64,000 nucleotides of DNA, from NCBI RefSeq assembly GCF_001570545.1, contig NZ_BBXD01000009.1, positions 248,001 through 312,000 on the forward strand, given 5' to 3'. Positions 44,704-54,700 of the stretch are shown piece by piece. The stretch is from Herbidospora mongoliensis. Its GTDB lineage: Bacteria; Actinomycetota; Actinomycetes; Streptosporangiales; Streptosporangiaceae. The notes beneath the pieces are model-generated. The model was not told the DNA's origin, ran no database searches, and was given only the letters and a program-made list of their open reading frames with translations. Numbering within the stretch: position 1 is the stretch's first letter; each line of letters begins with the position of its first letter. The position numbers were made by a program, and so were the translations under genes.

Positions 44704-45678
44704 ATGAGCCTCAGCGTCGACGCGGGCTCCCGGACCCGCACGGTGCCGCCCGGGCCGCGGCGGCACGCGCGCCCGCCGGGCGGCCGGCGACTGCTCTCCT
44801 GGCTGGACCTGCGGGCCGCACCGTATTTTTTCGTCTCGCCCTACTTCATCCTGTTCGCGATCTTCGGCATCTTCCCGCTGATCTTCACCGCCTGGGTCTC
44901 GCTGCACGACTGGCAGCTGGCCGGCGACAAGACGTTCATCGGGATGGAGAACTACACCGAGCTCCTCGCGGACGACAAGTTCTGGAACGCGGTGCTCAAC
45001 ACCGTCGGCATCTTCGTGATCGCGACGGTTCCCCAGCTGCTCCTGGCCCTGCTGCTGGCCAACGCACTGAACAAGAAACTGCGCGGCCGGCTGGTGCTGC
45101 GGCTGAGCATCCTCGCGCCGCTCATCACCTCGGTGGTGGCCGTCGCCGTCGTCTTCACCCAGCTGTACGGCCGTGACTACGGCCTGATCAACTGGGTGCT
45201 GGGCGGGCTCGGCATCGAGCCGATCCACTGGCAGAACGCGAAGTGGTCGTCGTGGGTCGCCATCGCCACGATGGTCGACTGGCGCTGGACCGGCTACAAC
45301 GCGATCATCTACCTGGCCGCGATGCAGACCATCCCCAAGGACCTCTACGAGGCCGCCGCGATCGACGGTGCCTCCCCGCGCCGCCAGTTCTGGGGCATCA
45401 CGGTCCCGCTGCTCAAGCCCACGATCATCTTCACCGTCATCGTCTCGACGATCGGCGGCTTCACCCTGTTCGCCGAACCGGTGATGTTCGGCGCCGGCCT
45501 GATGACCGGCGGCACGACGGGCCAGTTCCAGACGGTGGCCATGTTCATCGTCAAGGAGGGCTTCCGGGACTTCCAGTACGGCTACGCCGCGGCCGCGGCC
45601 TGGATCCTGTTCCTGCTCATCATGATCACCGCGCTGATCAACTTCGCCATCGTCCGCGGCCTTGGGAGATCACGATGA
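44704..45678 (+). CDS. cebF: Cellobiose ABC importer permease CebF
   Basis: A 324-residue inner-membrane permease with about six transmembrane helices (first near residues 42-65). The cytoplasmic EAA loop that contacts the ATPase reads DLYEAAAIDGASPRRQFWGI. The start ATG at 44704 has GAAAGG six bases upstream. The gene ends in a 4-base ATGA overlap with cebG. No ATPase is present in the operon, as in Streptomyces, where the shared MsiK protein serves. Confidence 0.92.
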   Translation: MSLSVDAGSRTRTVPPGPRRHARPPGGRRLLSWLDLRAAPYFFVSPYFILFAIFGIFPLIFTAWVSLHDWQLAGDKTFIGMENYTELLADDKFWNAVLNTVGIFVIATVPQLLLALLLANALNKKLRGRLVLRLSILAPLITSVVAVAVVFTQLYGRDYGLINWVLGGLGIEPIHWQNAKWSSWVAIATMVDWRWTGYNAIIYLAAMQTIPKDLYEAAAIDGASPRRQFWGITVPLLKPTIIFTVIVSTIGGFTLFAEPVMFGAGLMTGGTTGQFQTVAMFIVKEGFRDFQYGYAAAAAWILFLLIMITALINFAIVRGLGRSR

Positions 45679-46571
45679 CGACGCTGACCCACCGGGCCCC
45701 GAAGAGCTCGCCGCGCCGGTCTCGCGCTGGAGCGGACGGCCTCGACCCGTTCCGCGCCACCACGATGACCAAGGCGATGCTGGGGCTGGCCATCTTCCTG
45801 TCGATCTTCCCGATCTACTGGATGATCGTCATCGCGACCCGTACCAACGAGGACGCGCACAGCATGCCGCCGCCGCTGATCCCGGCCGGCAACCTGGGCG
45901 ACAACATCAGGGCCGTGTTCGAGGCCGAGAACGCCCACTTCATGACGGGCATCATCAACTCGATCATCATCGCCTGCACGGTGACGATCGGCATCGTGAT
46001 CATCTCGACCCTGGCCGGGTTCGCGTTCGCCTCGCTCACCTTCCGGGGCCGGAACCTGCTGCTGCTGTCGGTCGTGCTGACCATGATGGTGCCGCTGCAG
46101 CAGATGGGCATCGTGCCGCTCTACCAGATGATGGTCACGCTGGGCTGGACGAACACGCTGAAAGCGGTCATCCTGCCGTTCCTGGTGAACGGCTTCGGGG
46201 TGTTCCTCATGACGCAGTACACCCGCCAGGCCGTACCGAGAGAACTGGTCGAGGCCGCGCGGGTCGACGGCGCGAGCACCCTGCGCATCTGGTGGAATGT
46301 CGCCGTACCGGCGGTCCGGCCCGGCATGGCGGTGCTGGCGATCCAGACATTCATGCTGATCTGGAACGAGTTCCTCTGGCCACTCATCGTGCTCACGCCG
46401 GACAATCCGACTGTGCAAGTCGCCCTGAGGGCCCTGAACGACCGTTATTCGACGAACTACGTGCTCATCTTCGCGGGCACGACCATCTCGATCATTCCCC
46501 TACTGCTGGTATTCGTCTTTTTCGGACGCCAGATCATCGGCGGACTCATGGAAGGTGCGGTCAAGGAGTGA
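45675..46571 (+). CDS. cebG: Cellobiose ABC importer permease CebG
   Basis: A 298-residue second permease with six predicted helices and the EAA loop ELVEAARVDGASTLRIWWNV. The start ATG overlaps the cebF stop and has GGGAGA six bases upstream. The stop overlaps the bglC GTG (GTGA). With CebF it forms the channel for cellobiose/cellotriose. Confidence 0.92.
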   Translation: MTTLTHRAPKSSPRRSRAGADGLDPFRATTMTKAMLGLAIFLSIFPIYWMIVIATRTNEDAHSMPPPLIPAGNLGDNIRAVFEAENAHFMTGIINSIIIACTVTIGIVIISTLAGFAFASLTFRGRNLLLLSVVLTMMVPLQQMGIVPLYQMMVTLGWTNTLKAVILPFLVNGFGVFLMTQYTRQAVPRELVEAARVDGASTLRIWWNVAVPAVRPGMAVLAIQTFMLIWNEFLWPLIVLTPDNPTVQVALRALNDRYSTNYVLIFAGTTISIIPLLLVFVFFGRQIIGGLMEGAVKE

Positions 46572-48004
46572 CCCAGAACACAGAGACCCAGATCGACACC
46601 CCCGGTCTGGTGTTCCCCACCGGCTTCGTCTGGGGATCCGCGACATCGGCCTACCAGATCGAGGGCGCCCTCTCGGCCGACGGCCGCGGCCGCTCCATCT
46701 GGGACACCTTCGTGGCGCAGCCAGGGCGGGTCGTCGGCGGCGAGGACGCGTCGCTGGCCATCGACCACTACAACCGCTACCGCGACGACGTGCGGCTGAT
46801 GGCCGATCTGGGGCTGACCGCCTACCGGTTCTCGGTCTCCTGGTCGCGCATCCAGCCCGACGGCAAGGGCGAGGTCAACGCCAAGGGCCTCGACTTCTAC
46901 AAGAACCTGGTCGACGAGCTGCTCTCCTACGGCATCGCGCCGTGGGTGACGCTCTACCACTGGGACCTGCCGCAGGCCCTGGAAGACGACGGCGGATGGC
47001 CGTCACGCGATCTGTCGAAGCGCTTCGCGGACTTCGCCGCGATCGCCCACGGCGCCCTCGGCGACCGGGTGGCCAACTGGGCCACGGTCAACGAGCCGTG
47101 GTGCGCGGCCTTCCTCGGCTACTCCTCGGGCGAGCACGCCCCCGGCCGCCGGAACCCGGCGGAGTCGATCAAGGCGGCCCACCACCTGAACCTGGCCCAC
47201 GGCCTGGCCGTGGAGGCGATGCGGGCCCAGCGCACCGACACGAGGATCGGCGGCTGCGTCAACCTCTACGCGATCAGCCCCCAGAGCGACACCGAGGCCG
47301 ACCGCGAGGCCGCCCGCCGCATCGACGGCATGCAGAACCGCTTCTTCCTGGACGCCCTCATGCTCGGCCGGTACCCGCAGGACGTCCTCGACGACCTGAC
47401 CCCGCTGATCGCGCCCGAGGAGTACATCAAGGACGGCGACCTGGAGCTGATCGCGGCCCCGCTCGACATGCTGCTGATCAACTACTACAGCCGCTTCACC
47501 GTCACCGGCGCGGAAGGCGGCCCCAAGTCCGCCTCGGCGGCCCCCACGGACTCGGGCTCCGCATGGCCCGGCAACGAACACGTGGGCTTCGTCAACGGCG
47601 GCCGCCCGGTGACCGGCATGGGCTGGGAGGTCGACGGATCGGGCCTGTTCGAGGTGCTCACCCGCCTGCGCGACGAGTACCCCGCCGTTCCTCTGTACAT
47701 TTCAGAGAACGGCGCCGCCTACGACGACGTCCTGACCGAGGAGGGGACGGTCCACGACGCCGAGCGCCAGGCCTACATCGACACCCACCTGAGGGTCTGC
47801 CACCAGGCCATCGAGGCGGGCGTGCCGCTGGAGGGCTACTTCGCCTGGTCGCTCATGGACAATTTCGAGTGGGCGTGGGGCTACGGCAAAAGATTCGGCC
47901 TAGTCTACGTGGACTATCCAACCCAGACGCGCATCCTGAAAGATAGCGCTCTCTGGTATGCCGAGACCATCCGGCACGGGGGCCTCCGGGGTCCGGCACA
48001 ATAG
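46568..48004 (+). CDS. bglC: Cytoplasmic GH1 beta-glucosidase BglC
   Basis: A 478-residue family 1 glycosidase that splits imported cellobiose to glucose. N-terminal FPTGFVWGSATSAYQIEGA is typical. The acid/base Glu lies in TVNEPW, the nucleophile Glu in YISENGAAYDD, and the sugar-binding DNFEWAWGYGKRFG near the end. There is no signal peptide. The GTG start overlaps the cebG stop. By removing cellobiose it also controls how long CebR stays induced. Confidence 0.95.
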   Translation: MTQNTETQIDTPGLVFPTGFVWGSATSAYQIEGALSADGRGRSIWDTFVAQPGRVVGGEDASLAIDHYNRYRDDVRLMADLGLTAYRFSVSWSRIQPDGKGEVNAKGLDFYKNLVDELLSYGIAPWVTLYHWDLPQALEDDGGWPSRDLSKRFADFAAIAHGALGDRVANWATVNEPWCAAFLGYSSGEHAPGRRNPAESIKAAHHLNLAHGLAVEAMRAQRTDTRIGGCVNLYAISPQSDTEADREAARRIDGMQNRFFLDALMLGRYPQDVLDDLTPLIAPEEYIKDGDLELIAAPLDMLLINYYSRFTVTGAEGGPKSASAAPTDSGSAWPGNEHVGFVNGGRPVTGMGWEVDGSGLFEVLTRLRDEYPAVPLYISENGAAYDDVLTEEGTVHDAERQAYIDTHLRVCHQAIEAGVPLEGYFAWSLMDNFEWAWGYGKRFGLVYVDYPTQTRILKDSALWYAETIRHGGLRGPAQ

Positions 48005-48031
48005 CTCCAACGTGGTGAGGGGGCAAAACTG

Positions 48032-49051
48032 ATGAACGGGGACCGCCGCTCGGTCGTGAGGCCGACGCTCGAAGCCGTCGCCGCGCGGGCCGGAGTCGGG
48101 CGAGGAACGGTTTCACGGGTCATCAACGGCTCACCGAAGGTGAGCGAAAAGGCCCGCGACGCCGTGCTCCTCGCCATCGACGAACTCGGATACGTGCCCA
48201 ACCGGGCGGCGCGCACTCTCGTCACCAACCGGACCGACACCATCGCCCTGGTGGTGTCGGAATCCGAGCAGCGCGTGTTCGACGAGCCCTACTTCGCCGG
48301 CCTGATCAGGGGAATCGGGTCGGCGCTGGCCGAAACGGGCCTCCAGCTCATCCTGAGCATGGCCCAGAACCGCAACGAGCACGACCGCCTGGAGCACTAC
48401 CTGACCGGGCAACACGTCGACGGCGTCCTGCTGACCTCGGTCCACGGCGCCGACCCGCTGCCCGGCCGCCTCGAGGAACTGGGCGTTCCCACCGTGCTCG
48501 GTGGGCGCCCCGTCGGCCTGAACCCCTACAGCTACGTCGACATGGACAACCGCGCCGGGGCCAGGCAGGCGATCAAATACCTGCTCGGCAAGGGCCGCAC
48601 ACGGATCGCGACCATCGCCGGCCCCCAGGACATGGGCGTGGGCGTCGACCGGCTGGCTGGTTACCGTGACGCCCTCCTCGCGACCGGGCTGACCGAACGG
48701 GTCGTCTACGGAGACTTCTCCGAGGAGAGCGGCTCGACGGCGATGCGCGAACTTCTCGAACGCCACGGCGATCTCGACGCCGTGTTCGCGGCCTCCGACC
48801 CGATGGCGGTGGGCGCGCTGCGCGTGCTGCGGGAACGGGGCTGCGCGGTGCCGCAGGACGTCGCGCTGATCGGCTTCGAAGACTCGAAGGTGGCGCTCCA
48901 CACGGAGCCGCCGCTGACCAGCGTCCACCAGCCGACCGAGTCGATGGGCCGCCAGATGGTCCAGCTCCTGGTCTCCCGCATCAACGGCGAGCCGCTGGAG
49001 CAGCCGGTCGTCATCCTCGACACCCACCTCGTGATCAGGGCGTCGACCTGA
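48032..49051 (+). CDS. cebR: Cellulose-utilisation repressor CebR (LacI family)
   Basis: A 339-residue repressor. The HTH (LEAVAARAGVGRGTVSRVIN) and hinge (GYVPNRAARTLVTNRTD) closely match the Streptomyces CebR N-terminus as I recall it, as does FDEPYFAGLIRGIGSAL. Given conserved recognition residues it should bind TGGGAGCGCTCCCA, which occurs four times in this window. Cellobiose would release it. The gene is 27 bases after bglC, so cebEFG-bglC-cebR is one autoregulated operon; in Streptomyces cebR is more often placed upstream. GTGAGGGGG precedes the ATG. Confidence 0.92.
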   Translation: MNGDRRSVVRPTLEAVAARAGVGRGTVSRVINGSPKVSEKARDAVLLAIDELGYVPNRAARTLVTNRTDTIALVVSESEQRVFDEPYFAGLIRGIGSALAETGLQLILSMAQNRNEHDRLEHYLTGQHVDGVLLTSVHGADPLPGRLEELGVPTVLGGRPVGLNPYSYVDMDNRAGARQAIKYLLGKGRTRIATIAGPQDMGVGVDRLAGYRDALLATGLTERVVYGDFSEESGSTAMRELLERHGDLDAVFAASDPMAVGALRVLRERGCAVPQDVALIGFEDSKVALHTEPPLTSVHQPTESMGRQMVQLLVSRINGEPLEQPVVILDTHLVIRAST

Positions 49052-49077
49052 TCACCCGGTGGTGAGGAAGGCCGGAC

Positions 49078-49129
49078 AGCCCGTGGGGCGGCCCGGCTCT
49101 CCCGACCGGACCGCCGGCTTCCACGGGCT
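49078..49129. terminator. Inverted repeat between convergent cebR and the oxygenase gene
   Basis: AGCCCGTGG (49078-49086) pairs with CCACGGGCT (49121-49129), with GC-rich partially pairing sequence inside. It lies 27 bases after the cebR stop and reaches the stop of the convergent gene. Likely a two-way transcript end. Confidence 0.5.
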
Positions 49130-50031
49130 CAGCTCATGGCGACCAGGACCCGGCGGGAGCCCTGGAAGGGTCTGCGGCCATGGCCGACCAGGACGTTGTC
49201 GATCAGCAACACATCGCCGGTCCGCCAGTTCACGTCGACCGCGTGTTCCAGGCCCCGATCGCGCACCTGGATGACGTGGTCGGCCGGGATGGGGGTGCCG
49301 TCGGCGTACTGGACCGACTGCGGAAGATCCTCCGGGGGCATGATCTCCGCCAGCATCATGGCCGTCTCGTCGCCCAGGGACGCCGGGTGCCACTGGTCCG
49401 ACTGGTTGAACCAGACCTCCGCCCCGGTCACCGGGTGGCGGGTGGTCGCGGGGCGGATCTGGGTGACGCGCAGGCCGCCGTCGCTCCGCCACGTCCATTC
49501 GGCCGACGACGCGTCGAGGAAGGTCTCGACCTCCTTCTTGTCGGACGTCTCGAAGGTCTCCTGCCAGCTCTTCCCCAGGCCCATCCCCCCGTGCAGGTTC
49601 TGGGTGTAGCGGACGCCCTTGGCGAACGCCTCCCGGACATCGGCGTCGAGCGATTCGAGCCACGTCACGCCGTCGACCACGGGCGTCGCGCCGCCGGACT
49701 CGGCGGCTTTCGCGCAGAAGAACATCAGGCGCGAGGGCCAGGTCGCCGCGTAGGAGAGTTCGTTGTGCATGGAGATGGTGTATTCGGCCGGATATTCGGT
49801 CGAGGTGTAGACGTTCTGGCCGACCTTGGTACGCGGGGAGTTGCCGTGGACGTAGGCCAGCCGGTTGGGCAGGAGCAGGTCCATCGGGGCGTCGAGGGCC
49901 GCCTCGGTCACGCCGAAGCCGCGGAAGACCAGGGCCTTCTTCTCGATCAGCAGGTCGTCGACCGGCGTCTCGCGTAGGAAGTCGGCCAGGGGTTGACCAG
50001 GGGAGGTCAGTTCGTGTGGTTGCCAGGTCAT
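49129..50031 (-). CDS. TauD/TfdA-family Fe(II)/2-oxoglutarate oxygenase (SyrP-like)
   Basis: A 300-residue non-heme oxygenase. The metal site is an HxE type (ISMHNELSYA, near residue 88) with the distal His in VLVGHGRRPF and the 2-oxoglutarate Arg shortly after (SRRVLVAM). This His-x-Glu arrangement and the 'HNE-SY' segment resemble SyrP and related enzymes that hydroxylate amino acids, often Asp on a carrier protein. It is coupled by ATGA to the glycosyltransferase gene and divergent from the NRPS operon with the Asp/Asn-like pocket. A beta-hydroxylase role is therefore likely but unproven. Confidence 0.82.
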   Translation of the reverse strand: MTWQPHELTSPGQPLADFLRETPVDDLLIEKKALVFRGFGVTEAALDAPMDLLLPNRLAYVHGNSPRTKVGQNVYTSTEYPAEYTISMHNELSYAATWPSRLMFFCAKAAESGGATPVVDGVTWLESLDADVREAFAKGVRYTQNLHGGMGLGKSWQETFETSDKKEVETFLDASSAEWTWRSDGGLRVTQIRPATTRHPVTGAEVWFNQSDQWHPASLGDETAMMLAEIMPPEDLPQSVQYADGTPIPADHVIQVRDRGLEHAVDVNWRTGDVLLIDNVLVGHGRRPFQGSRRVLVAMS

Positions 50032-51248
50032 CGGGATCCCCTTTTGAGGTGACGGCGGAGCGCTTCGCGCTGGGATTCCGTGAGGACCGGGCGACTCGGG
50101 CGCGGCGGGTCGAGGAGCGAGGCAATCAGGGCCGCGGTTCTCGTGATGCCCGCCGACGGGTCGAGGTCCTCCGGAGCTGCGGGCTGCTCCCCCGATGCGA
50201 GCAGCTCACGCAGGTGTTCCCCCGCCTCGGGCCATTTCCCGGGCGGAAGCCATTTCGCCAGGCCCAGCTTCGCGAGCCGGGCGGCGTTGTCGGGACGGTC
50301 GGCCCCATCGGCCAGAACGAGCTGCGGAGTTCCGGCCATCAAAGCGCGGGTGAGGGTGCCGATGCCGCCGTGGTGCACAACCGCTCTGACTTTCGGTACG
50401 ACCTGGTCGAACGGTAACCGATCGAACCAGCGCACCCCTTCTGGCAGCGGCGTGGGCAGCAATTCCGGATAGGGCGTCACTACTACAGCCGGTAGGCCGT
50501 CGACCGCTTTCAACGCGGACAGGTAGAACGCCTCGTTCAGCATCCGGCCGGTGCCGCCGGAGATGAGCACCGGGTGGTCGGCCACCACATCCGGAGAGAA
50601 CGCTCCCCGGGACACGGCGTCGGGGACGGCGAATCCGGCGAGTTCGAAGCGCGCCGGTGATTTCGCGCCGGCCCGGTCGAACCAGTGGGGCCATAATCCG
50701 ATGTCCATCGTGGCGCCGGCGAAGTAGCCATACCAGTCGGTTATGGGTGGCAGGCCGAGGTCGTCGCGGACGGACTGGAAGCCCGCGGCGAGTTCGGTCG
50801 AGTACATGTGGGCCGCCAGGCGGGCGCCCATGACCTGGATCGGCGACACCGCCACCCAGGCGACCGGGCACTTCAGCAGCTCGGCGGCGAACCTCACCGA
50901 CAGGGCCGAGGTGTGACGGCCGACCAGCACGGTCCGGCCGGGGTCGTGGCGCTCCGCGATGGCCTTGACCTCGAAGGCGAGCTGCTCGAACAGGCCGTTG
51001 CGCTCGTAGAAGCCGAGCCACCCCAGGCCTCCCCTGGTGTCCATCAGCTGGGCGGTGTCGGCCTGGTGACGGGCGTACTGCTCGGCGGTGTCGATGGCGG
51101 CGAAGTCGAGGCCGGACGCCGCCGCCCGGTAGTGGGCGTGGGTGATCAAAGTCACCTCGTGGCCGCGCCCGCGCAGTTCGGCGCCGAGCCGGACGAAGGG
51201 CATCACGTCGCCGTCGGTGCCGTGGGTGACGGCGATTATCCTCGGCAC
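50028..51248 (-). CDS. UGT/MGT-like glycosyltransferase (GT1)
   Basis: About 406 residues. The GT-B N-domain opens IIAVTHGTDGDVMPFVRLGAEL, with the catalytic-His position at THG. The donor-binding signature is VHHGGIGTLTRALMAGTPQLV. It groups with macrolide and sterol glycosyltransferases. I take the GTG at 51248 because the family N-terminus starts there; upstream in-frame codons look non-coding. In this cluster it may glycosylate the peptide, either as decoration or as reversible self-protection paired with the beta-glucosidase at 61.6 kb. Confidence 0.8.
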   Translation of the reverse strand: MPRIIAVTHGTDGDVMPFVRLGAELRGRGHEVTLITHAHYRAAASGLDFAAIDTAEQYARHQADTAQLMDTRGGLGWLGFYERNGLFEQLAFEVKAIAERHDPGRTVLVGRHTSALSVRFAAELLKCPVAWVAVSPIQVMGARLAAHMYSTELAAGFQSVRDDLGLPPITDWYGYFAGATMDIGLWPHWFDRAGAKSPARFELAGFAVPDAVSRGAFSPDVVADHPVLISGGTGRMLNEAFYLSALKAVDGLPAVVVTPYPELLPTPLPEGVRWFDRLPFDQVVPKVRAVVHHGGIGTLTRALMAGTPQLVLADGADRPDNAARLAKLGLAKWLPPGKWPEAGEHLRELLASGEQPAAPEDLDPSAGITRTAALIASLLDPPRPSRPVLTESQREALRRHLKRGSR

Positions 51249-51347
51249 GCCACCCGCCCGGCGCCTGGAATTTCGGCTGACAGTGAGTTGCGCATGAAAG
51301 TTTCTGTTCCCTTGCATCGGTGGCGGCCGGTGGGTGATACTCCGACT

Positions 51348-51363
51348 GAGAAAGCGCTCTCTC
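51348..51363. promoter_or_regulatory. Second LacI-type palindrome, glycosyltransferase side
   Basis: GAGAAAGCGCTCTCTC-like site: GAGA-A-AGCGCT-C-TCTC pairs except for one base pair. The AGCGCT core is shared with the CebR box but the flanks differ. It lies 100 bases upstream of the GT1 start and may bind another LacI-family protein, or CebR weakly. Confidence 0.4.
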
Positions 51364-51624
51364 TTTCCCGGATGCCCGTCCTGGAATGAGACCAAAGAAG
51401 CAGTAGTGACATGTTCCTGTCAACGGTGATCCCGCATAATGGAACGGCCGGTTCCGGCGGTCCGGGAATGCGGGGCAAGCTCAGGTCGTGACTTTTTTTA
51501 AGTTCTATACTATCCTGCTTCCGGATGCCTGACCTGCACGGGAACTCGGCGAAGGAGGGTCGTCATCTTACTCGTCGGTAATTCAAGGGTAAGACGACAT
51601 TCCAGAGTGGGGCGCGGCGTGCAC

Positions 51625-51652
51625 TTGCGCGCGGCGAATGGATTCGTTTAAT
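51625..51652 (+). promoter_or_regulatory. Candidate promoter of megasynthase 2 operon
   Basis: TTGCGC (51625-51630) and TTTAAT (51647-51652) are 16 bases apart. The expected start is near 51659, so the CebR operator would lie at about +11 to +25, a blocking position. The hexamers are imperfect. Confidence 0.45.
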
Positions 51653-51669
51653 CTCTTGTGGGAGTGCGG

Positions 51670-51683
51670 TGGGAGCGCTCCCA
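51670..51683. promoter_or_regulatory. Perfect CebR operator upstream of megasynthase 2
   Basis: TGGGAGCGCTCCCA is identical to the two sites before cebE, 113 bases before the GTG of the NRPS gene and just downstream of a candidate promoter. It puts the secondary-metabolite operon under the cellobiose repressor encoded 3.6 kb away. Confidence 0.88.
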
Positions 51684-51795
51684 TAACGGTAAATCGGGTT
51701 CCGCAAGTTTCTGCAACTCAGCGCAACATTAGGAAGACGCTTATCGCGCCGGCCTTTTTCGGGTTGCCTTGGACCGTTCAAAGAAAGGCCACTCC

Positions 51796-54700
51796 GTGGC
51801 AGTGACGTCCACATCCACACCCGAGTCCGCGCCTCGTAGCTCCCTCGGCGGGCTCTCCCCCCAGCGCCAGGCTGCCCTCGCGCGCCTGCTCACCGCGCGC
51901 ACGACCACGCCCATCCCCGCCGTCCCCCGTGACCAGGGCCCGCTCGTCTGCTCCTTCGAGCAGCGGCAGATGTGGCTCGGCGCGCAGCTCGACGGCGCGG
52001 CCCCGGCCCCCCACGCGACGCTGGGGCTGAAGCTCGACGGGCCCCTCGACGTCCCGGCGCTGACCGCCGCACTCGACGCCCTGATCGTCCGGCACGAGAG
52101 CCTGCGCACCGTCTACGCGCCTCCCGGCGCCGAGGCCGTGGAGCATCAGGGCGAGCCGCTCCAGATCGTGCTCGACCCGTTCCCGATGCCTCTCGACTTC
52201 CACGGCACGCCCGACCTCGCCGGCGAGATCACCGCCGAGGCCGTGACCAGGCGGTTCGACCTGCAGACCGGGCCGGTCGTGGCCACCACGCTGATCCGGC
52301 TGGCCGAGGACTCGCACGCGCTGCTCCTCGTGTGTCACCACATCGCCGCCGACGGCTGGTCGATGGGGGTGCTCGCCGATGAGCTGGCCGCCCTGTACAA
52401 GGACGCGCTCGGGGTTCCGGCGGCCCTCCCCGGGATCCCGGTTCAGTACGCCGACTACGCCGCCTGGTCGCGGGCCGAGCTCACCCCGGAAACCCTCGAG
52501 AGCCGCGCCGCCTACTGGCGGACCACGCTCGGCGGCACCGGCTCCGTCGACCTGCCGATGCGGCGCGAACGGCCGGTGCCTGACGGGCGGCGTACCCACA
52601 CGAACTGGAGCCTGCTCGCCCGGGGCACCCTCGCCGCCCTGCAGACCGCCGGCGGGCCGGGCACGACGCCGTTCACCGCCCTGCTGGCGGTGTTCTCGAT
52701 GCTGCTGGCCCGCTACACCGGCGCCGAGGGGGTCACCCTGGCGACCACCAACGGCGGACGCAGGCGGCGCGAGCTCGAAGGCGTCGTGGGGTGCTTCGTC
52801 AACGCGGTGCCCCTCCACGGCGACCTGTCCGGCGACCCCGCTTTCGCCGAGGTCGCGGCGCGCGTGCGCAAGGCCGTGGGCGGCGCGCTGAGCAACCAGC
52901 TGCCGCTGTCGGTGCTGGCCGACTCCGTGGATCTCAAGCTGCCGGTCAGCTTCTCGCTGCGCGGCTTCCGCGACCAGCGGGGCGGCGACTGGCCCGGCCT
53001 GACCGCCTCGATCTGGGATCACGAGGTCGACCACCAGGGCTATGAGCTGTCGCTGCTCGTCCACCTCGACGGCGACGTCACCGGGCTCGACTTCACCTAC
53101 CGGCGCGACCTGCTCGACGACGACGTCGTCGACCGGATGGTCGGGCACTATCACCACCTCGCCGCCCAGATCGTGGCGAACCCGGCGGCCACGCTGGCGC
53201 AGCTCGACCTGGTGACGCCGCAGGAGCGGGACACGATCTTCGGGACGTGGAACGACTCGGCGAAACCGTATCCCGAGAGAGCGCTCCCTTTGTTGCTGGC
53301 CGAGCATCGCGACTCGACCGCGACCGCGACGACCTTCCACGGCGTCGCCCAGAGCCACGCCGACCTGCACGCCCGCGCCAACCAGATCGCCCGGCGGCTC
53401 CTCGACGAAGGGGTCACGCCGCAGAGCACGGTCGGGGTGCTGCTGGACCGCTCGCCCGACCTGATCGCGTCGCTGCTGGGCGTGTGGCTGGCCGGGGCGG
53501 CGTACGTGCCGATGGATCCGGCGTTCCCGCCGCAGCGGATCGCCGACATGCTCGAGACGGCGGCCACCGCGCTGGTGCTGACCGAGCGGAAGTACGTCTC
53601 CCGGTTCGACGGCCCTAAGATCATCGAGGTCGCCGCGATCGACGGCGACACGGCACCCGTCGACGTTCCACTGGACGTCGACGGCCTCGCCTATCTGATC
53701 TTCACCTCGGGCTCGACCGGGAAGCCGAAGGGCGTCCAGGTCACTCATCGGGGGCTGGTCAACCACGTCTGGTGGGCCGTCGAAGAACTCGCGGCCCGAG
53801 GCGACGGCGGCGCGCCGCTGCTCGGATCGGTGGCGTTCGACCTGGTGGTGCCCAACCTGTGGGCGCCGCTGGTGGTGGGCCAGACCGTGACGATCCTCGA
53901 CCAGGACTTCGACATGGGCGAGCTCGGCGACCTGCTCTCCGAGAAGAGGTTCAGCTTCATCAAGCTCACCCCGGGCCACCTGGAGGTCCTGGGCCACCAG
54001 CTCGACGACACCCGCGCCGCGAGCCTGGCCGAGGTGATCGTCGTGGCCGGCGAGGCCCTGCCGGGATCGCTGGCCGACCGCTGGCTCGAGATCCTGGGCC
54101 CCGGACGGCTGATCAACGAGTACGGCCCCACCGAGGCCACCGTCGGCACGTGCGTCTACCCGGTCACCCACCGGCAGAACCACGAGGTCGTCCCCATCGG
54201 GGCGCCCCTGCCCAACATGCGCATGTTCGTTCTCGACCCGCACCGCCGCCTGCTCCCCGCCGGCGTCCCCGGCGAGCTCTACGTCGGCGGCACCGGTGTC
54301 ACCCGCGGCTACATGAACCGACCGGACCTGACCGCCGAACGGTTCGTGGAGTTCGAGGGTGAACGCGTCTACCGGACGGGAGACCGGGTCCACTGGCTGC
54401 CCGACGGCAACGTCGCGTTCCTCGGCCGGTTCGACGACCAGGTGAAGATCCGCGGCTACCGCATCGAGCTGGACGAGGTCAGGGCCGCGCTCCTCGACCA
54501 TCCCGGCGTGCGGGACGCGGTGGCGGCGGTGCACGAGGAACGTCTGGTGGCCTACTACGTTCCGGTGCGGGGCCAGGTCAGAGATCTGGCCGAGCACTGC
54601 GCGCTGAGGCTGCCCGAGTACATGGTCCCGGTGGTCTTCACCGAACTCGACCACATGCCGCTCAACGCGAACGGGAAGGTCGACAGGAAGGCGCTGCCCG

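Larger units (their letters stand above)
51249..51795. other. 547-base divergent control region of NRPS locus 2
   Basis: A lower-GC region between the glycosyltransferase and megasynthase 2 genes. It holds a CebR operator (51670-51683) and a second, non-identical LacI-type palindrome (51348-51363). It also holds candidate promoter elements at 51625-51652 and an AT-rich stretch near 51490-51513 with TATACT. It has no credible coding frame. The leader from the candidate promoter to the GTG at 51796 is about 135 bases. Confidence 0.6.
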
